Of a DNA stretch of 64,000 nucleotides, positions 42,888 to 54,799 are shown one piece after another. Position 1 is the first letter of the stretch, and each line of letters begins with the position of its first letter. The stretch covers positions 579,539 through 643,538 of the forward strand of contig JAEVLN010000015.1 in assembly GCA_018350325.1 (NCBI GenBank). The letters run 5' to 3'. The notes below the pieces were generated by a model, which saw nothing but the letters and a program-made list of their open reading frames with translations, had not been told where the DNA came from and did no database searches. This DNA is from Globodera rostochiensis (Eukaryota > Nematoda > Chromadorea > Rhabditida > Heteroderidae). The position numbers and the translations under genes are program-made.

Positions 42888-43578
42888 GCGAATGGTAAAA
42901 TTGTAGTTTATGGGGGTGTCACCGAATTTGACTTTTTATAGCTCAATCGACAGAGCTCGCTGAGCTGAGCACGAATATGCAAAAATTAATCGGGGGCAAG
43001 CACTATGAAGAAAGTTATGAGCCCGGGACTGAAGTGACTTTTGACTGGGGACTCAGTTATCCACTGATTAAAAATGGGCGAAATCAAGCATATGGGCTTT
43101 AAAAATTACGAATTTGTCGATAAAAAATAATAATGTAAAGCGGTTTTTGATAAAATTAAGGAAAAAACTGTAAACAGAAAATAACTGTGCACGCACCCCC
43201 GACGGAGAAGGCTAAGCCTAAAGCCTAACGCGCCCCCGAACCTAAGCCTAACGCGCCCCCGAACCTAAGCCTAACGCGACCCCGACGGAGGGATGAAAAG
43301 AGCTTTTCACACACCCACCTTTTGACTTCCCCATGCGCCCACTAGGTACCATTCAGTTCGATTCGTAATTTTTAAAGCCCATATGCTTGATTTCGCCCAT
43401 TTTTTAATCAGTGGACAACTGAGTCCCCAGTCAAAAGACACTTCAGTCCCGGGCTCATAACTTTCTTCATAGCTTGCCCCCGATTAATTTTTGTTGCTCA
43501 TCTCAGCGAGCTCTGTCGATTGAGCTATAAAAAGTCAAATTCGGTGACACCCCCATAAACTACAATTTTTCCGTCACG
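42888..43578. mobile_element. Long foldback element 1 (arms about 220-240 bp)
   Basis: The left arm starts GGTAAAATTGTAGTTTATGG and ends AAAAATTACGAAT. The right arm is its inverted complement from 43361 to about 43578. The spacer holds three copies of a 23-bp CCTAAGCCTAACGCGCCCC-type unit (43210-43280). No coding capacity and no clear target duplication. Confidence 0.8.
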
Positions 43579-43850
43579 AATCAGTGTAAAGTTGGCACGA
43601 AATTCGGGATTTCTAAACGAAGCTATCTCTTTCTTGAGAAAAGATGAATCGGTTAGCTTTCACATGATCAAAAGTTCAACATATGCCTCCGACCTCAAAA
43701 ATGGAATTCCCGGGCCCCAAATTTCAGAAAAATAATTCCAAAGCCTCAAACTTTTCGGAATTCCGTCCATCCCCTCGATATAATCTTGCAAAACAGAAAA
43801 GCGCCGCACTTTAGAGCGTCTAGCTTTTGCCAGAACCCGTTTTGGTTTTC

Positions 43851-44617
43851 TACACTATATGGGAGTGGTTCGGATCCGAATAAAATTACTACCAATCGAC
43901 TCCACTCTAAGCCTAACGCACGAATCTGAAAGAATTTTTCCGCGGAAACCACTTTGAAGCAAGTTATGGCCCGGGACTGAAGTGTCTTTTCTAGTGGGGA
44001 CTCAGTTGTCCATTGATTAAAAAATGGGGAAAATCATACATATAGGCTTTCAAAAGCTAGTATTCATCACCCTGGCTTGGGCTTTGTTAGGCTTAGGCCT
44101 AAGCAACCCTGGCTTGGGTTTCGTTAGGCTTAGGCCTAAACCACCCTGGCTTGGGGTTCGTTAGGCTTAGGCCTAAACCACCCTGGCTTGGGGTTTGTAA
44201 GGCTTAGGCCTAAGCCACCCTGGCTTGGGGTTCGTTAGGCTTAGGCCTAAGCCACCCTGGCTTGGGGTTCGTTAGGCTTAGGCCTAAGCGCAACTTGTTA
44301 AAAAAGTCGTTTTTTCCTTAATTTTCATAAATTTAAACCGGTTCAAAAACCGCTTTAAATTCTCAATTTTTATTTTCTATAGCCGAATTCGTAATCAGTG
44401 CATCAAATAACATATTTTCAGAGCATTTTTAGAAAAATTTTTTTCCAAAAATGTTGGCCAAAAGGGTCCCCCCTACGGTTTTTGGCCAAGTTTGAGGGTT
44501 CAAAACTTTCTTCAAAGTGGTTTCCGCGTAAAATTTTTGCGGATTCGGACTCAGCTCGATGAGAAGAATCGATTGGTAGTATTTTTATTCGGATCCGAAC
44601 CACTCCCATATAGTGTA
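43851..44617. mobile_element. Long foldback element 2, TA-flanked
   Basis: The ends CACTATATGGGAGTGGTTCG and its complement lie between TA dinucleotides. The arms continue through GGATCCGAATAAAA, CAAGTTATGG and GGGACTGAAGTGTC. The spacer carries the 37-bp minisatellite. Partial relatives lie at 1380-1515, 18780-18965, 35690-35740 and 50845-50875. Confidence 0.75.
44068..44290. repeat. 37-bp minisatellite, about six copies
   Basis: The unit contains CACCCTGGCTTGGGGTTCG and TTAGGCTTAGGCCTAAGC; the latter part includes the palindrome TTAGGCCTAA. One or two copies also occur at 18368-18424, 23672-23740 and 47806-47880. Confidence 0.9.
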
Positions 44618-44931
44618 AAAATACCCCCGTTTTCAGTTTTATACGATTTCAAAGCTGCAAAACTAATAGGCAAAAATTAATTGTAAAATTTTAAACATAA
44701 AAAAAAATGTTTTTAGTAAAATTGAACGAATTTTTTTGGGTACGATATTTCATTAGGCTTTATGGTCTCTCTTTTATTTAGGTATGTTTGTTTACAAAGA
44801 TTAGTAAAACAAAATTTAGATGAATTATGGATTAAAATAAAAAAGACGACAGATGAAAACAAAAAGTTATATTAAATGAGTTCATCAAAATGAGTGATTT
44901 CAGCGCCCTCCCTCTCTCTTCAGCGCCGTTC

Positions 44932-46742
44932 TCACTGCGCGGATTGTCCTTTGGGCGGTGCCACTCCCCCGGGCTGTTGGGCGCCTTTCTGAAACATTTT
45001 AATTTTCTAATTTAATACTTTTAAATAAACAATAAATCGTCCTTATTGTCCCAAATAATAAATAGAATTGAGGAGGTAACCCATAATTTGAGAAAAAACC
45101 ATAGGGGGACCCTCTTAATCGACTCCCCCCCCCCCTCTCAAATTTTTTCTGGCTCCGTCCCTGAATAGAATTTTCAATTGCACGAAATTTGGGCTTAATC
45201 TAAAAAGACGAACAATTAAATCAACTGCACGTCCTTACTGTCCCGAATATAAATAGGTGTTGCCAATTTCTAGGACATTCAACCAAAATCGGAATTTTTT
45301 AATTTTCGATCCTCAAATCGACACCCCCCAAGCCCCCAAATGTCCAACCTTGTTCATCAGGTAGCGATGGATGTGCGGAATCACTCCTCCGCCAGCAATC
45401 GTTGCCTTTATCAGCGAGTCAAGCTGAAAATGTCGGAACACAATTAGGCCCTGGAGACTTCGGCTTCAAAAATGCTTGAAACAATTTTCGATTTGGGGGG
45501 GGGCGCCCGAATTAAGAATTAGAATTTCGCCTCATTTTTGTTTCAGCGGCACTTTTAGGCTTATTTTGAGCTTCTGGGGCAGAGTCGGTGGGAATTTAAA
45601 AAATTTGGCCATCTTTTTACAAAATGGTCTAAAAACTGCAATTTTTCATTTGGGGGAGGGGGGGGCGTCTTAATAAATTTTTCCGGGAAATTACCCCCCC
45701 CCCCTCCCTTATACGTCCCTGGATCCGTTCGCTCTATTGGTTAGGATTGTTGATCGCGGCATTTCGGACCAACACCCAGGATCAGGGACGTAGCCAGGGG
45801 GGGGGGGGCGGGGGGGGGGGGAATTCCCCCCCCCCCCCCCGAAATAAAATTTGAGAAAAAAAAAACATTACACTTTTACAACTTTTTGGTCAATTTTCTT
45901 AACAAATTGCCATCAAAAATCAAAAAAATTTTCCCGGCGGCGCCTATCGGCACCACCAGCCCGCTCCTGGCGCTCAAATGGGAATGCCATCTGAGCGCCG
46001 CGCTCAGATGGATCAATTCCCCCCTCCGAAAATTTTTTTCTAGCTACGTCCCTGCCCAGGATCAGAAAAAAATCAGGGACATCGCAGGGCTCAAAAATTT
46101 TGCAAAAGTTCGGATTCCCGCATTCAAACACGTTCAGTGTTGTTCTAGGTGCCAAATTTGTGGGTATTCGTAATACAAAGTCCCATGCCCTGGGGATCCG
46201 AATTGATAAAATTAAAAATTTCCCGCTTTTTTTTTGCCCCTTCGGCCAACCCCATTCCTGATGCTAAAAACGCACATTTCTGACTGTCTTTAAACAAGTA
46301 CCTCCTCATCTCCACGGATTGCCAAATGCAAATGTCGCGGGGTGACCCGCTTGACCTTCAAGTCTTTGGACGCGTTGCCGGCCAACTCCAGCACCTCCGC
46401 AGTCAGATATTCCAGAATGGCCGCACTGTACACTGCAGCAGTAGCACCTGAAAAATTTGGGCAAAAATTTCGAAAAAAAATATTTTCCAAAATTTTTTAG
46501 CAAATCGTACCAACGCGTCCGGTGCTGGTTGTGCGCTTCTTCAAAAAACGATGAATGCGTCCGACCGGGAACTGGAGGCCGGCCCGTGCACTGCGCGAAA
46601 TGATTTTCTGCAAAAACCAAAAAAATAAATTAAATTTTTTTGAAAAAGAATTTTCGCGCTTCAATTTTATTATGCAATTTTAACAAACCTTCGATTTTGC
46701 CTTTCCGCTGTCCTTGCCCGACTTTCCTTTGCCACCAGCCAT
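44932..46742 (-). CDS. htz-1: Histone H2A.Z variant, five exons
   Basis: Exons: 46689-46742, 46511-46607, 46302-46447, 45349-45423, 44932-44988. They total 429 bp, 142 residues, in frame across all junctions with AG/GT sites. The protein starts [16 protein letters not shown], continues [20 protein letters not shown] and [20 protein letters not shown], then the H2A.Z-type [19 protein letters not shown], and ends [18 protein letters not shown]. The [13 protein letters not shown] stretch and RYLMNK tail distinguish it from canonical H2A and resemble nematode HTZ-1. It replaces H2A in nucleosomes at promoters. Intron 3 is expanded to about 880 bp by a hAT-like MITE and G/C-run repeats; other introns are short. 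It is the only clear housekeeping gene in the window. Confidence 0.96.
45783..46054. mobile_element. hAT-like MITE in intron 3 of H2A.Z
   Basis: The ends CAGGGACGTAGCCAG and CTAGCTACGTCCCTG are flanked by a perfect 8-bp duplication CCCAGGAT (45775-45782, 46055-46062). Internal runs of G and C flank an inverted GGCGGTGCCGATAGGCGCC-family copy. Further ends of the same type, ACGTCCCTG near 45714 and CCGTCCCTG near 45165, suggest neighbouring older copies. Confidence 0.88.
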
Positions 46743-47171
46743 TGGAATGGAATTTTTGTGTTATTTCCCTAAATTTGTTTATTTTATTTATTTTTAATGT
46801 AAAGGCACAAGCCAAAAAATTGATTTTGTGTAAAATTTCAAAAGAATTGGCGGGCTAAACACAGAAATGAAAATTGTGGAAGAGGCAGAAAAGTGTACAA
46901 CGCGGCACAGAATGAGTGCGTTGTGTGTCATTTCCTCGTGTTCTCTCCCCCCCTCTTTCGTTGGGAAGGGAAGGGAAGCGAAATTATTGATAGGGAGGGG
47001 GCAGCATAATGAGGCGGGTGCACTATAAGCACTGCAGAGAAGCAGAAAGCAAATTGGAAGAAAACAGAGCAATGAGAAGAGTGCACTAATGATGATGATA
47101 ATGATGGATAAAATGATACATAGAGTGTAGAGAAAGAAATTTGAGCAGCGCAAAAGGTGGAGATAGAAATA
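46743..47171 (-). promoter_or_regulatory. Upstream region of H2A.Z
   Basis: No other gene fits this stretch. It is AT-rich near the ATG and then purine-rich (plus strand GGGAAGGGAAGGGAAGCG at about 46962-46980). It probably contains the H2A.Z promoter, but no specific element is certain. Confidence 0.35.
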
Positions 47172-47187
47172 AGAGAGAGCGAGAGAG

Positions 47188-47254
<67 letters not shown>

Positions 47255-47264
47255 AGAGAGAAGA
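47172..47264. repeat. GA/CT microsatellite
   Basis: A run of GA dinucleotides with occasional TA interruptions, within a purine-rich zone that extends to about 47400. Confidence 0.95.
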
Positions 47265-48719
47265 CAGTGATGGGAGAAGTCAAAAGTGAAAGAGAGTGTA
47301 CAGGATGTGTTGAGAGAAAAATGTGAGAAGAAAGGTGGGGGGAGAGAGCGAGAGAGGCAGAGTGAAAAGACAGAGAGGGAGGGCTCAGAGAAGTCAAAAA
47401 AGGAAACATGTACAACAAATAAAGTGCAGAGAAACAAATTTCGGAATTTTTGGCGGATTCCGGAAAAGTTCAGGTTTTCGGCCATTTCGGGTTTCGGAAT
47501 TTGATTAAAATTTCGGATTTTACACCCCTAAGGATGGACTTTTAAACAACGCCCGGTTTCTCAAATATTTAAAATAATAAAAATTCTAGCATGCACCATC
47601 AAGACTTAAAGCTGATTTTTAAACATCCGAACAAGCTTTTTGTATAAATACAATAAAATAAATATCAAATATTAAACAACAATATCGATAACGCGTCCAT
47701 AACGCAGTTTTGAGCAATTTTTGAAAATTAAGGAAAAACGACTTTTTTGTTTTAAGTAACTAACTCCAAAGCCGGATAGAATAACTGGGGAAACGTTAAA
47801 GATTTAGGGTTCGTTAGGCTTAGGCCTAAGCCACCCTGATTTGGGGTTCGTTAGGCTTAGGCCTAAGCTAGCTTAGGTTTAGGCCTGCTTAGCTTAGGTA
47901 TTACGCGTAGATTCAATTTCGTTCATTCTTAAAATTGTAAGATACGGTAAAAAACTAAGTTAGCATAAAAAACGCAAAAAGAATGTAGAAATGGACAAAC
48001 AAAACAGAAAGTATAAAGAAAAAAAAACTTAGAATGATGATTCTACAGTTTTTCGCGCTAATTCAATTAAGATTTGTCGGCGCCGAAATAATATTTTTTG
48101 TGTGGGCGCCGAACCGGTCGCGCCGGACTGGTCGCGCCGAAACGACCGGATCCCCCCCCCCCCCCTCTAATAGAGCTCCCCCCCCCCAATTTTTGAAATT
48201 TTCTGCAAAAATAATTGGCCATAACTTTTGGAATTTTAAAATTCTGAAAATAACTCTCTGTCGTTAAAATTTTCCTAATTTTTCTTTATTTCTAGACTCC
48301 AATTTTATAAGAATTGGCCAACTTTAAGCCGAGATATGAATTTAAAAAAATCAATGAATTTTTGTGAAGAAAAAGAAAAATTCGAAAAAGTTCTAAATTG
48401 TCATTCCGGACCCTTATCCAGTTTTCCGGGTCCTGGATTAAGAATCGAGCAAAACGGAGATCGGATTCGGATTCTGCGGCCCCAATAACCCCATAAAGGA
48501 CCCTTTTGTATGGCGTGTGGGGACATTCACCGAGTAAGCCAAAAGCAAGCATTTCGTCGAGTCATAAACACGACTTGGCCAAAACTTTTATGATTTTTTG
48601 AAAATATTTCCAAAAAATTACATTTGGCCTCAAAATCATTTAAAAGCACAATTCTATCATTTCTTCCCTTTTTGGTTGTAATTTGGGTTCTCTTTAACAC
48701 TTTAGGTATTAGATGAAAG
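47265..48719. other. Gene-free stretch with repeat remnants
   Basis: TTTCGGATT words at 47436-47530 end with ACACCCCTAA. GGCTTAGGCCTAAGCC copies lie at 47806-47880. A CGCGCCGG patch at 48070-48150 is followed by C runs. The core phrase ATCGGATTCGGATTCTGCGG is near 48452. No supported gene. Confidence 0.4.
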
Positions 48720-48882
48720 TAGGGTTGAGCGGGACCGGGACCGAGACCGGGACCGAGACTGGGACCGGGACGGGATTTTCCCCGTTTTTTCAGGTCCCGG
48801 TCGGGACGGTCTAAAAGTCCCGGTCCCGGTTTTTTGGTCCCGCCGGGACCGGGACCAACCGGGACTAAATTTACACCCCTAA
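48720..48882. repeat. GGGACCGGGACC word element with TAGGGTTG...ACCCCTAA ends
   Basis: It begins TAGGGTTGAGCGGGACC and ends with GACTAAATTTACACCCCTAA. The left half carries GGGACC words and the right half CCCGGTCCCGG in the opposite sense. It is a complete-looking example of a type seen in pieces at 1244, 12330, 14080 and 33410. Confidence 0.6.
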
Positions 48883-48939
48883 TTCTTTTCTTTTGTTTAG
48901 GTTTTTTTTTGTTTTTTTTTTTGGTTTTTATATATCTCG

Positions 48940-49013
48940 ATGGCATCATCGAGCGACAATTTCAACTATTTTTACTTATGTCCCCAAGGAAGTGGATGGC
49001 CTCTTTTTGGTGA
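48940..49013 (+). other. Possible isolated exon
   Basis: ATG at 48940 opens MASSSDNFNYFYLCPQ and runs to a good donor GGTGAGT at 49010. No partner exon or family was recognised, so this is only a candidate. Confidence 0.15.
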
Positions 49014-49439
49014 GTCTTATGTTATGTGTTGGGTTCGAACCCGCTTGAGTGCAAGCACATATTTATTGCTTTTCCCCTCTACTCAAATAGGCATCCCCTC
49101 TTTAATAAGATTTTTTAAATAATTATTCTAATATTTTTTAATTAAAATGTGCGCAAAAAAAGAACAGATACAATAATTGTTGACATAAATTCATCACTTT
49201 TAAAAAAAAAATTCGAGACCAATGTTCTTTAATTTAGCGGATGACTTAAGGATATCGAACAATTTTGTTGTTCAATAATTCTATTCTGTCATTTTTGGCA
49301 GTAAAAAGGGTCAAAATTGTCCAAATTTGCTAAAAACTTTTTTTGAGGGTGTTGAAAAATAAAACTCCCGGGGCTACCTATATTAAATACTGTATTTAAA
49401 AAAAGTTTCCTCTCCAATTCCAAAAAGAAAAATTTAGGG

Positions 49440-50059
49440 GAATGTTATTTTGTCTTGGAGTTTTCCGGACAAAAGGTCGACTGGACAAATTGTCGCCAAA
49501 TAGACAAAATTCACAATTTGTCTTTACTTAGTGATTCCACAAATTTTGCCAAAATAGTTTCCTCTTCTCTGACTGAGCAGGCCATTTACATATCGATTTT
49601 TGTGTCTACTCTAACCGATGCATCCATCGTCCATAAAGTCTTCTCCCACATTTACTCACAATCATTCGATGACACTTTTTCTCCATCTCTTTACTTCATG
49701 TTGCCCATCTGTCCTTACTTTATATTTTTTCGAGGTAATTCATGTGAGTGCTATGTGATCTCCACAAAATAATGAATTTAAAAAAATAGTGGACAACAAA
49801 ACAAAAAAAATAGCTTTATTTTAAGTTCTTTACAAAATTTGTTACCAGAAATCATAATCGATGCCCAAAATGACAACAAATTTTTAAATTGGTCCGAAAA
49901 TTGAAAATCAAAAAAAATTCGAATCATTTATCCAAGCAATAATTGTCAAATTGTGCGACCGGACGGACCTTTTGTCCGTTCCCTCACTACCGGACCTTTT
50001 GTCGTTTTCCAAGCGATCGGACCTTTTGTCTACAGACGAACTTTTGTCGTCGTGCCTTA
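49440..50059. mobile_element. Foldback element with GGACAAAAGGTC arms
   Basis: The left side has CCGGACAAAAGGTCGACTGG and ACAAATTGTC words. The right side has three GACCTTTTGTC-type units in the opposite orientation, ending CTTTTGTCGTCGTGCC. The construction equals the tandem-arm MITEs. The interior 49530-49760 is less AT-rich, with an open plus-strand frame of no recognised family. A 9-bp target duplication could not be shown. Confidence 0.55.
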
Positions 50060-50744
50060 ATTGATTCGAAAATTTATCAATTCCGAAAGTTTTCAACTTT
50101 TTATTTCTTTGGACCCCATTTTTTTTGGCGTTTATTTAAAAAAAAATTTTGTTGGCAACCCTGATATGGCACATACTCTAAACTCAAAGGTTTTTCAGAC
50201 TCGAAGCTCGAAACCGGAATCGAAATTTTTCTAAACTCGAGTCTACGGATTTCCGTCCCGTTAAAATTTGAAATTCCCGTCATTTATGCCCAAAATTTGT
50301 TCACACAAAACAATGATTTTTTTTTGGTCATTGGATCGATTGATCTTTTTACGTTAATTTAGGGCACACAAAAAAATTTGAGCCCAAAAATTGTGTTTGA
50401 ATAGACCGAGGGGGGCTCGAAATCGGTCGAATTGAGTTCGGATTCAACGCCCATGAAAACCCCCCTATAAACACCCAAACAAAATTTAAATTAGTTAATC
50501 GCTCAACCGAAAATGCATAAATAATCAAACACAAAGCCCGAATCGTCAAAATCTAAGCCGCAAGTGTATGAGTGAGTGGTGGGGCCGTAAGGGTTGGGGG
50601 TTCGAACTTTTTCCTGCTGCATTAGTTTAGTGAAAAACGTTCACCTTATCCGGCAAAATAAAATTCATATTGCAAAGGAAAAAATCAACAATTTCAATGT
50701 TTAGTTTGTGTTATCAGATCGAATATTTTCATCCAAATTCCGTT
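50060..50744. other. Gene-free stretch
   Basis: AT-rich. It contains a variant of the conserved element core (GAATTGAGTTCGGATTCAAC near 50430) and a box B-like GGGTTCGAAC near 50597 without a clear box A. Confidence 0.4.
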
Positions 50745-50882
50745 CCCTCTCACTTGGACCTTCGATTATGTCACGCAGTCTGAAAATAGGAAAAAGAAAT
50801 AAGCGTGGGTGGGATTGGGTATATTGGTATAGTAATTTTAGTCGGGTCCAAACCACTCCAATATAATGTAGAGATTATTTAC

Positions 50883-52471
50883 TCATCGGTCTTCGAAGTA
50901 TATGGTGATGCGATTCCCCTGATGACGCCAATCCCACCCAACCGCCTCTTTCTCCCACTTGGCCCATTTGTCCTCGTCGCGCTCAATTGGACAACGAACC
51001 AATAGACATTTGCCTTCGTCAGAGCATCGCCACACCAATCGCTCTCCCGTCAAATTGTTTTTCAGTTCAAATGGCACAATGTCATCACAAGACCAACGAT
51101 TAAGACAAATGATGAAATTGACAGAAACGACCGATCCAACAAACGCCTTAAATGGATGAAAAGAATTTAAAACGGGGAAATGCAATAAAATTAAAAATTA
51201 CCATTTTGAGTCCTTCCATTTGTTTCGGACGGTAATTGCATTGCAACACTTTCGGAAGGCCATCCCCGCGGGGCGTATGTAACCATTTGGCCACTGCTTG
51301 TTCAGCAGAAGCGAAGGCACTGTCAGCGGCCGGAAACGCGGGAAAAAGAGCAGAGGATTGGATCATTCGGGTTTTTGCACAATTGCGGAGAACGGTCGGC
51401 GAGAATTGGCGCAAACAGCCAAGATTGGGAGGAGACAAGTAAAAGCCGAAAATGTTGTCTTTGATCAGAGGCCAAATCATTTTCCAAATCATTTCCCAGT
51501 TGCCGTTTAGGTCAACTTCCATGAAAATGGAAAGCTTGGTCTCTGTGGAGTCGAAAAGTCGGCGGATTCGCTGGAGAAATTCGATGACACGTTGGTCGAT
51601 GTAACTAAAAGTTTATGTAGAAATTGAACAATTGTGTTAGAAAGACTTTTAAGAACTTTAGGAAAATTTTTCAAAAAAAAATAAAACATATTAATGATAT
51701 TTGTTAAGAAATTGAAGCAAAAATTCAGGAAGATGTATCCCGTCCCGGTCCCATGTCACCCTAATTTAAACAGAAAATGACCTTATCCAAATACTCTCGA
51801 ATCCGATCACATTGTCGGGAAGTGGCTTTTGTGGAATTGGAAAACGACGCTTGCCATCATTGCCAAAACGTTTGACAATTTCAGCGTGATCTCCGTTAGT
51901 TGCGCGACGAATTACCAACCGACCCAACGACAATCCATTCAAATTGAAATGCGCGTCCACCAAAAGGTCAAATCGATCGCTGATCAGCGCAAATTTCAGT
52001 CCGAGCACAAAAGGACCACAGAATTTGAATACTTCGAACAAAATGTCGTCACAAACGAAACTGAAAAAATAATTAAATGCTAAAAATAAGATTCAAATCT
52101 TTTAAATTAAAGATCAGTTTTAAAATTAAAATATATATATTTTTTTTTTGTTGTAATTCGACTTTGAAGTAAGTTGTAGGAGATAGTCTCAGAAATTAAC
52201 AAACAGTTTACTAACTCAATTATTGGATCCAAATTTTATGAAAATTCTCCGAATCCAATAAAATAAGGAAGGAGCTGAAATAAGGACATTTAAATGTTAT
52301 AAAATTAAGACTTTCCAAATAAGGACAAAGCGATCCCTGGAATTTTAGGGTTGGGAATGGTGGCCGAAAATCGCGCTAAATCCGACCCTCCCTGCCTTTC
52401 CTTCGCCTTTCGAATAAAAAAACTCACATTTCTTTCAATCGTTTCTCCACTTTCTTCGGATTGTCCGACAT
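50883..52471 (-). CDS. Fbx9: F-box-like protein with shortened C-terminus
   Basis: Exons: 52428-52471, 51782-52060, 51202-51604, 50883-51146. They join in frame to 329 residues. Exon 1 is [14 protein letters not shown]. Exon 2 has [19 protein letters not shown] and [12 protein letters not shown]. Exon 3 has [17 protein letters not shown] and [16 protein letters not shown]. Exon 4 ends prematurely at TGA (50883-50885) after YFEDR, where relatives read on to DIGDG and splice to exon 5. A decayed exon 5 is recognisable at about 50740-50779. The protein keeps the F-box-like part and most of the C-terminal region, so it may still work. The upstream promoter block is conserved. Confidence 0.6.
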
Positions 52472-53345
52472 TTTTTGTTGTTGTAAATCCAAATGATTTT
52501 TTATGATTCCAATTAGCTAAAAACTGAAAAGACGGCATTTTTAATACATAAAAAATTAGGGCGCTTATGCAGAAGAGGGGTGGACAGCTAATTTAGGGTC
52601 GAGGTTGCCCATATTTTTATTACCATCGAAGGGCGCCGACCTCGGAACAGCGTATAAATGCCATAAATAGTGTTTTTAGCTTTGATTGGAGCTTCTAGAG
52701 CCCATTTTATAATCCATATTTTCCATATTTCGCCATTTTGTCAAAATTCCTTAACAAAAATGCAATAAAAACGAAAATACACCCTTAAGGATCGACTTTT
52801 TCAAAATTTCAAAAAATGCACCCCTAAAAATTCACTTCTTCGCGACAAAAAATTTTGCCACCAAAACATGAATGTTCAAAAATTTTATCTGAAATGCCGT
52901 TAATTTATTTTCTCCATTTTTAGCGCCCGTGTTATTGTTAAGTTTTTTAAAATTTTCTGGACCCTTCCTAAAAAGCTTCAAAAAATTACCGTATTTTTTT
53001 TGGCTACAAATTTCTTAACAAAAGTTATCAAAACAAATAAAAACACAATGACAACCCATTTTGGGCAAATTTTATTGGCTCATAACTTCCTTCATAGAGA
53101 CTCCCGGCGCAAACTTTTTGCGGATTCGTACTCAGCTCGCGAAATGTCCGATAGCCAAAAAAGGTTGTATTTGAAATCGAAAAAGTTCGAATTCGCGTTC
53201 GGGTTTCGATTATCGTTGTAAGTTTTGTGTTTTAAGAATGATTTTAATTGCCAAAATTGATTTTTGGCAATTTTGAATTGGTAGCGTGATTCGTATTTTG
53301 TCGAAAAAGAGGTCAAATTTAGATCTATGCCTACTTTATTCCATT
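52472..53345. other. Upstream block of Fbx9 and gene-free DNA
   Basis: 52472-52550 is the conserved family promoter block (minus strand TATGTATTAAAAATGCC). The rest is AT-rich. GCGAAATGTCCGATAGCC at about 53137-53154 is the terminal sequence of the tandem-arm MITE 1 family, next to a foldback phrase. Confidence 0.4.
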
Positions 53346-53405
53346 CTAGCAATTTGCCAATTCGACCGATCCGGTCAATTTCATCATCTGTCTTCGGAAA
53401 TGGTT
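53346..53405 (+). pseudogene. Fbx10: fragment of exon 4, plus strand
   Basis: Reads QFANSTDPVNFIICL, the start of the family's exon 4, then loses similarity. Only about 60 bp remain. Like Fbx1 it is inverted relative to the other copies. Confidence 0.7.
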
Positions 53406-54799
53406 TAGCCCAAACAAAATGATAACAAAAATGCCGTTTCATTGCAATCTTTTTGTTTTGTTTCAACGTATTTATTTGTTCAACAATGTGCCACACTTTT
53501 TTGAAGTTAAAAAAAGTTCTCGAGCAATTTAGTGACTGAACGAGCGCTTGACTGCCGCTTCGCGGCAGCCAACCGCTCTTCGTTGCCTTTAATCTTTTTT
53601 TTTGTTTAAATTTTTTCTGTTACCTTGACTCTTGACTCCTGACTTGACTCGTGATTGAATTTCGACTTGCTTTGATTCTTGACTTGTCTTGTGGGGGGGG
53701 GGGGGGGTGGGTTAGCGGTGCCGATAGACGCCACCGAGCAAATTTTTGTAATTTTTACTCAATTTTTGTGAAGAAATTTCATCAAAATTATAACGAAATT
53801 AAGCATTTTCCTTAGGAATTTAGGAATTTAAAAAAAATTACGTAAGAGTGGAAGAGTTCGGCGGCGCCTGTCGGCGCCGCCGGGGAAATTTTTTAAACAT
53901 TAAATGAATTTGTTAAGAAAATAAAAGCAAAAATTCAAGAATATGTGATTAAGTTATTCAAAAATTCAAGAATATGTGATTAAGTTATTTCAAAAATTCT
54001 TTTTTTGTGCGCATTCTAGTTTAAAAATATTTGAAAATCATTAAAAATGTTCCGTTAATGGGGGATAGAATGTGAAGGCCGAAGAAAGGCTAAAAAAATG
54101 ATCGCACTGAAGCGAGTTCGAACCCAAAACACAACATAGAAAAGACAAAACACTGACAAATGAGCTATCCGTTTACAAAGGCGACACATGTAAAAAATAT
54201 TGAAATTTTGTCAAAAAGTTGGCAAGACCCACTGCCCAGTCGAAAACCGAAATTTCGATACCTCTTTCTTGTTTAGAGGCCTGCTTCTCTCGATTTTAAA
54301 AATATTTAATTTTTAAGTATTATTAAAAAATCCCGTTACAAATTACTGGAGTTTTCCATTATTGACGAAATGAGGATTTTTGTTAATTTTCCATTATTAT
54401 GATGAAACTGCTGTTTACAAAAAAAATAATGAAGCAGAAACAATGGCGGTGGAAGAAACTCTAACGCTTCTTTGCCTATTTTTATCTATATTTCACAGAA
54501 AAAAGCAGATGTTTTCTTCTATCACTGTCTATTTTGTTTTCTTTCTCCCTTTTGTTTTCCTGTCTCCTCAAAAGTTTTCGTGTCAATAAAAAATCAAAAA
54601 TAATTCAAAAAATATACGTACGGACGCGACTGACTTAGTATGGGTTAAGATGCCTGAAATTCGGCACAATTTTCTCATACACTTAATGTTCTGGCATGTA
54701 CCCAAACAACAAGATTCTTATTGCAAAAGGAAAAAAGCAACACTTTTCAATGTTCAGTCGATTTCTAATTTTTAAATTTCCCTCCAATTTCCGTCCCCA
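53406..54799. other. Gene-free stretch with repeats
   Basis: A small perfect hairpin CTGCCGCTTCGCGGCAG lies near 53550. A poly-G run and a GGCGGTGCCGATAGGC-type copy are at about 53692-53740. The SINE-like copy is annotated separately. No gene. Confidence 0.4.
54088..54245 (-). repeat. tRNA-derived SINE-like sequence, family copy 2
   Basis: Homologous along about 150 bp to 11378-11525, including box B-like GGTTCGAACTC, a box A-like TAGCTCATTTG and the shared tail (plus strand TTGTCAAAAAGTTGGCAAGA). Confidence 0.5.

Noticed and set aside
42888..44617. A single large composite transposon covering both foldbacks
   Set aside because: Each foldback closes on itself with its own ends, and no outer inverted repeat joins them.
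47086..47485. Long Ser/Leu-rich frames on the minus strand
   Set aside because: Produced by the GA/CT microsatellite and flanking purine-rich DNA.
53540..53570. Bacterial-type terminator hairpin or Helitron 3' end at CTGCCGCTTCGCGGCAG
   Set aside because: No T-run in a bacterial context and no CTRR end at the right distance after the stem.
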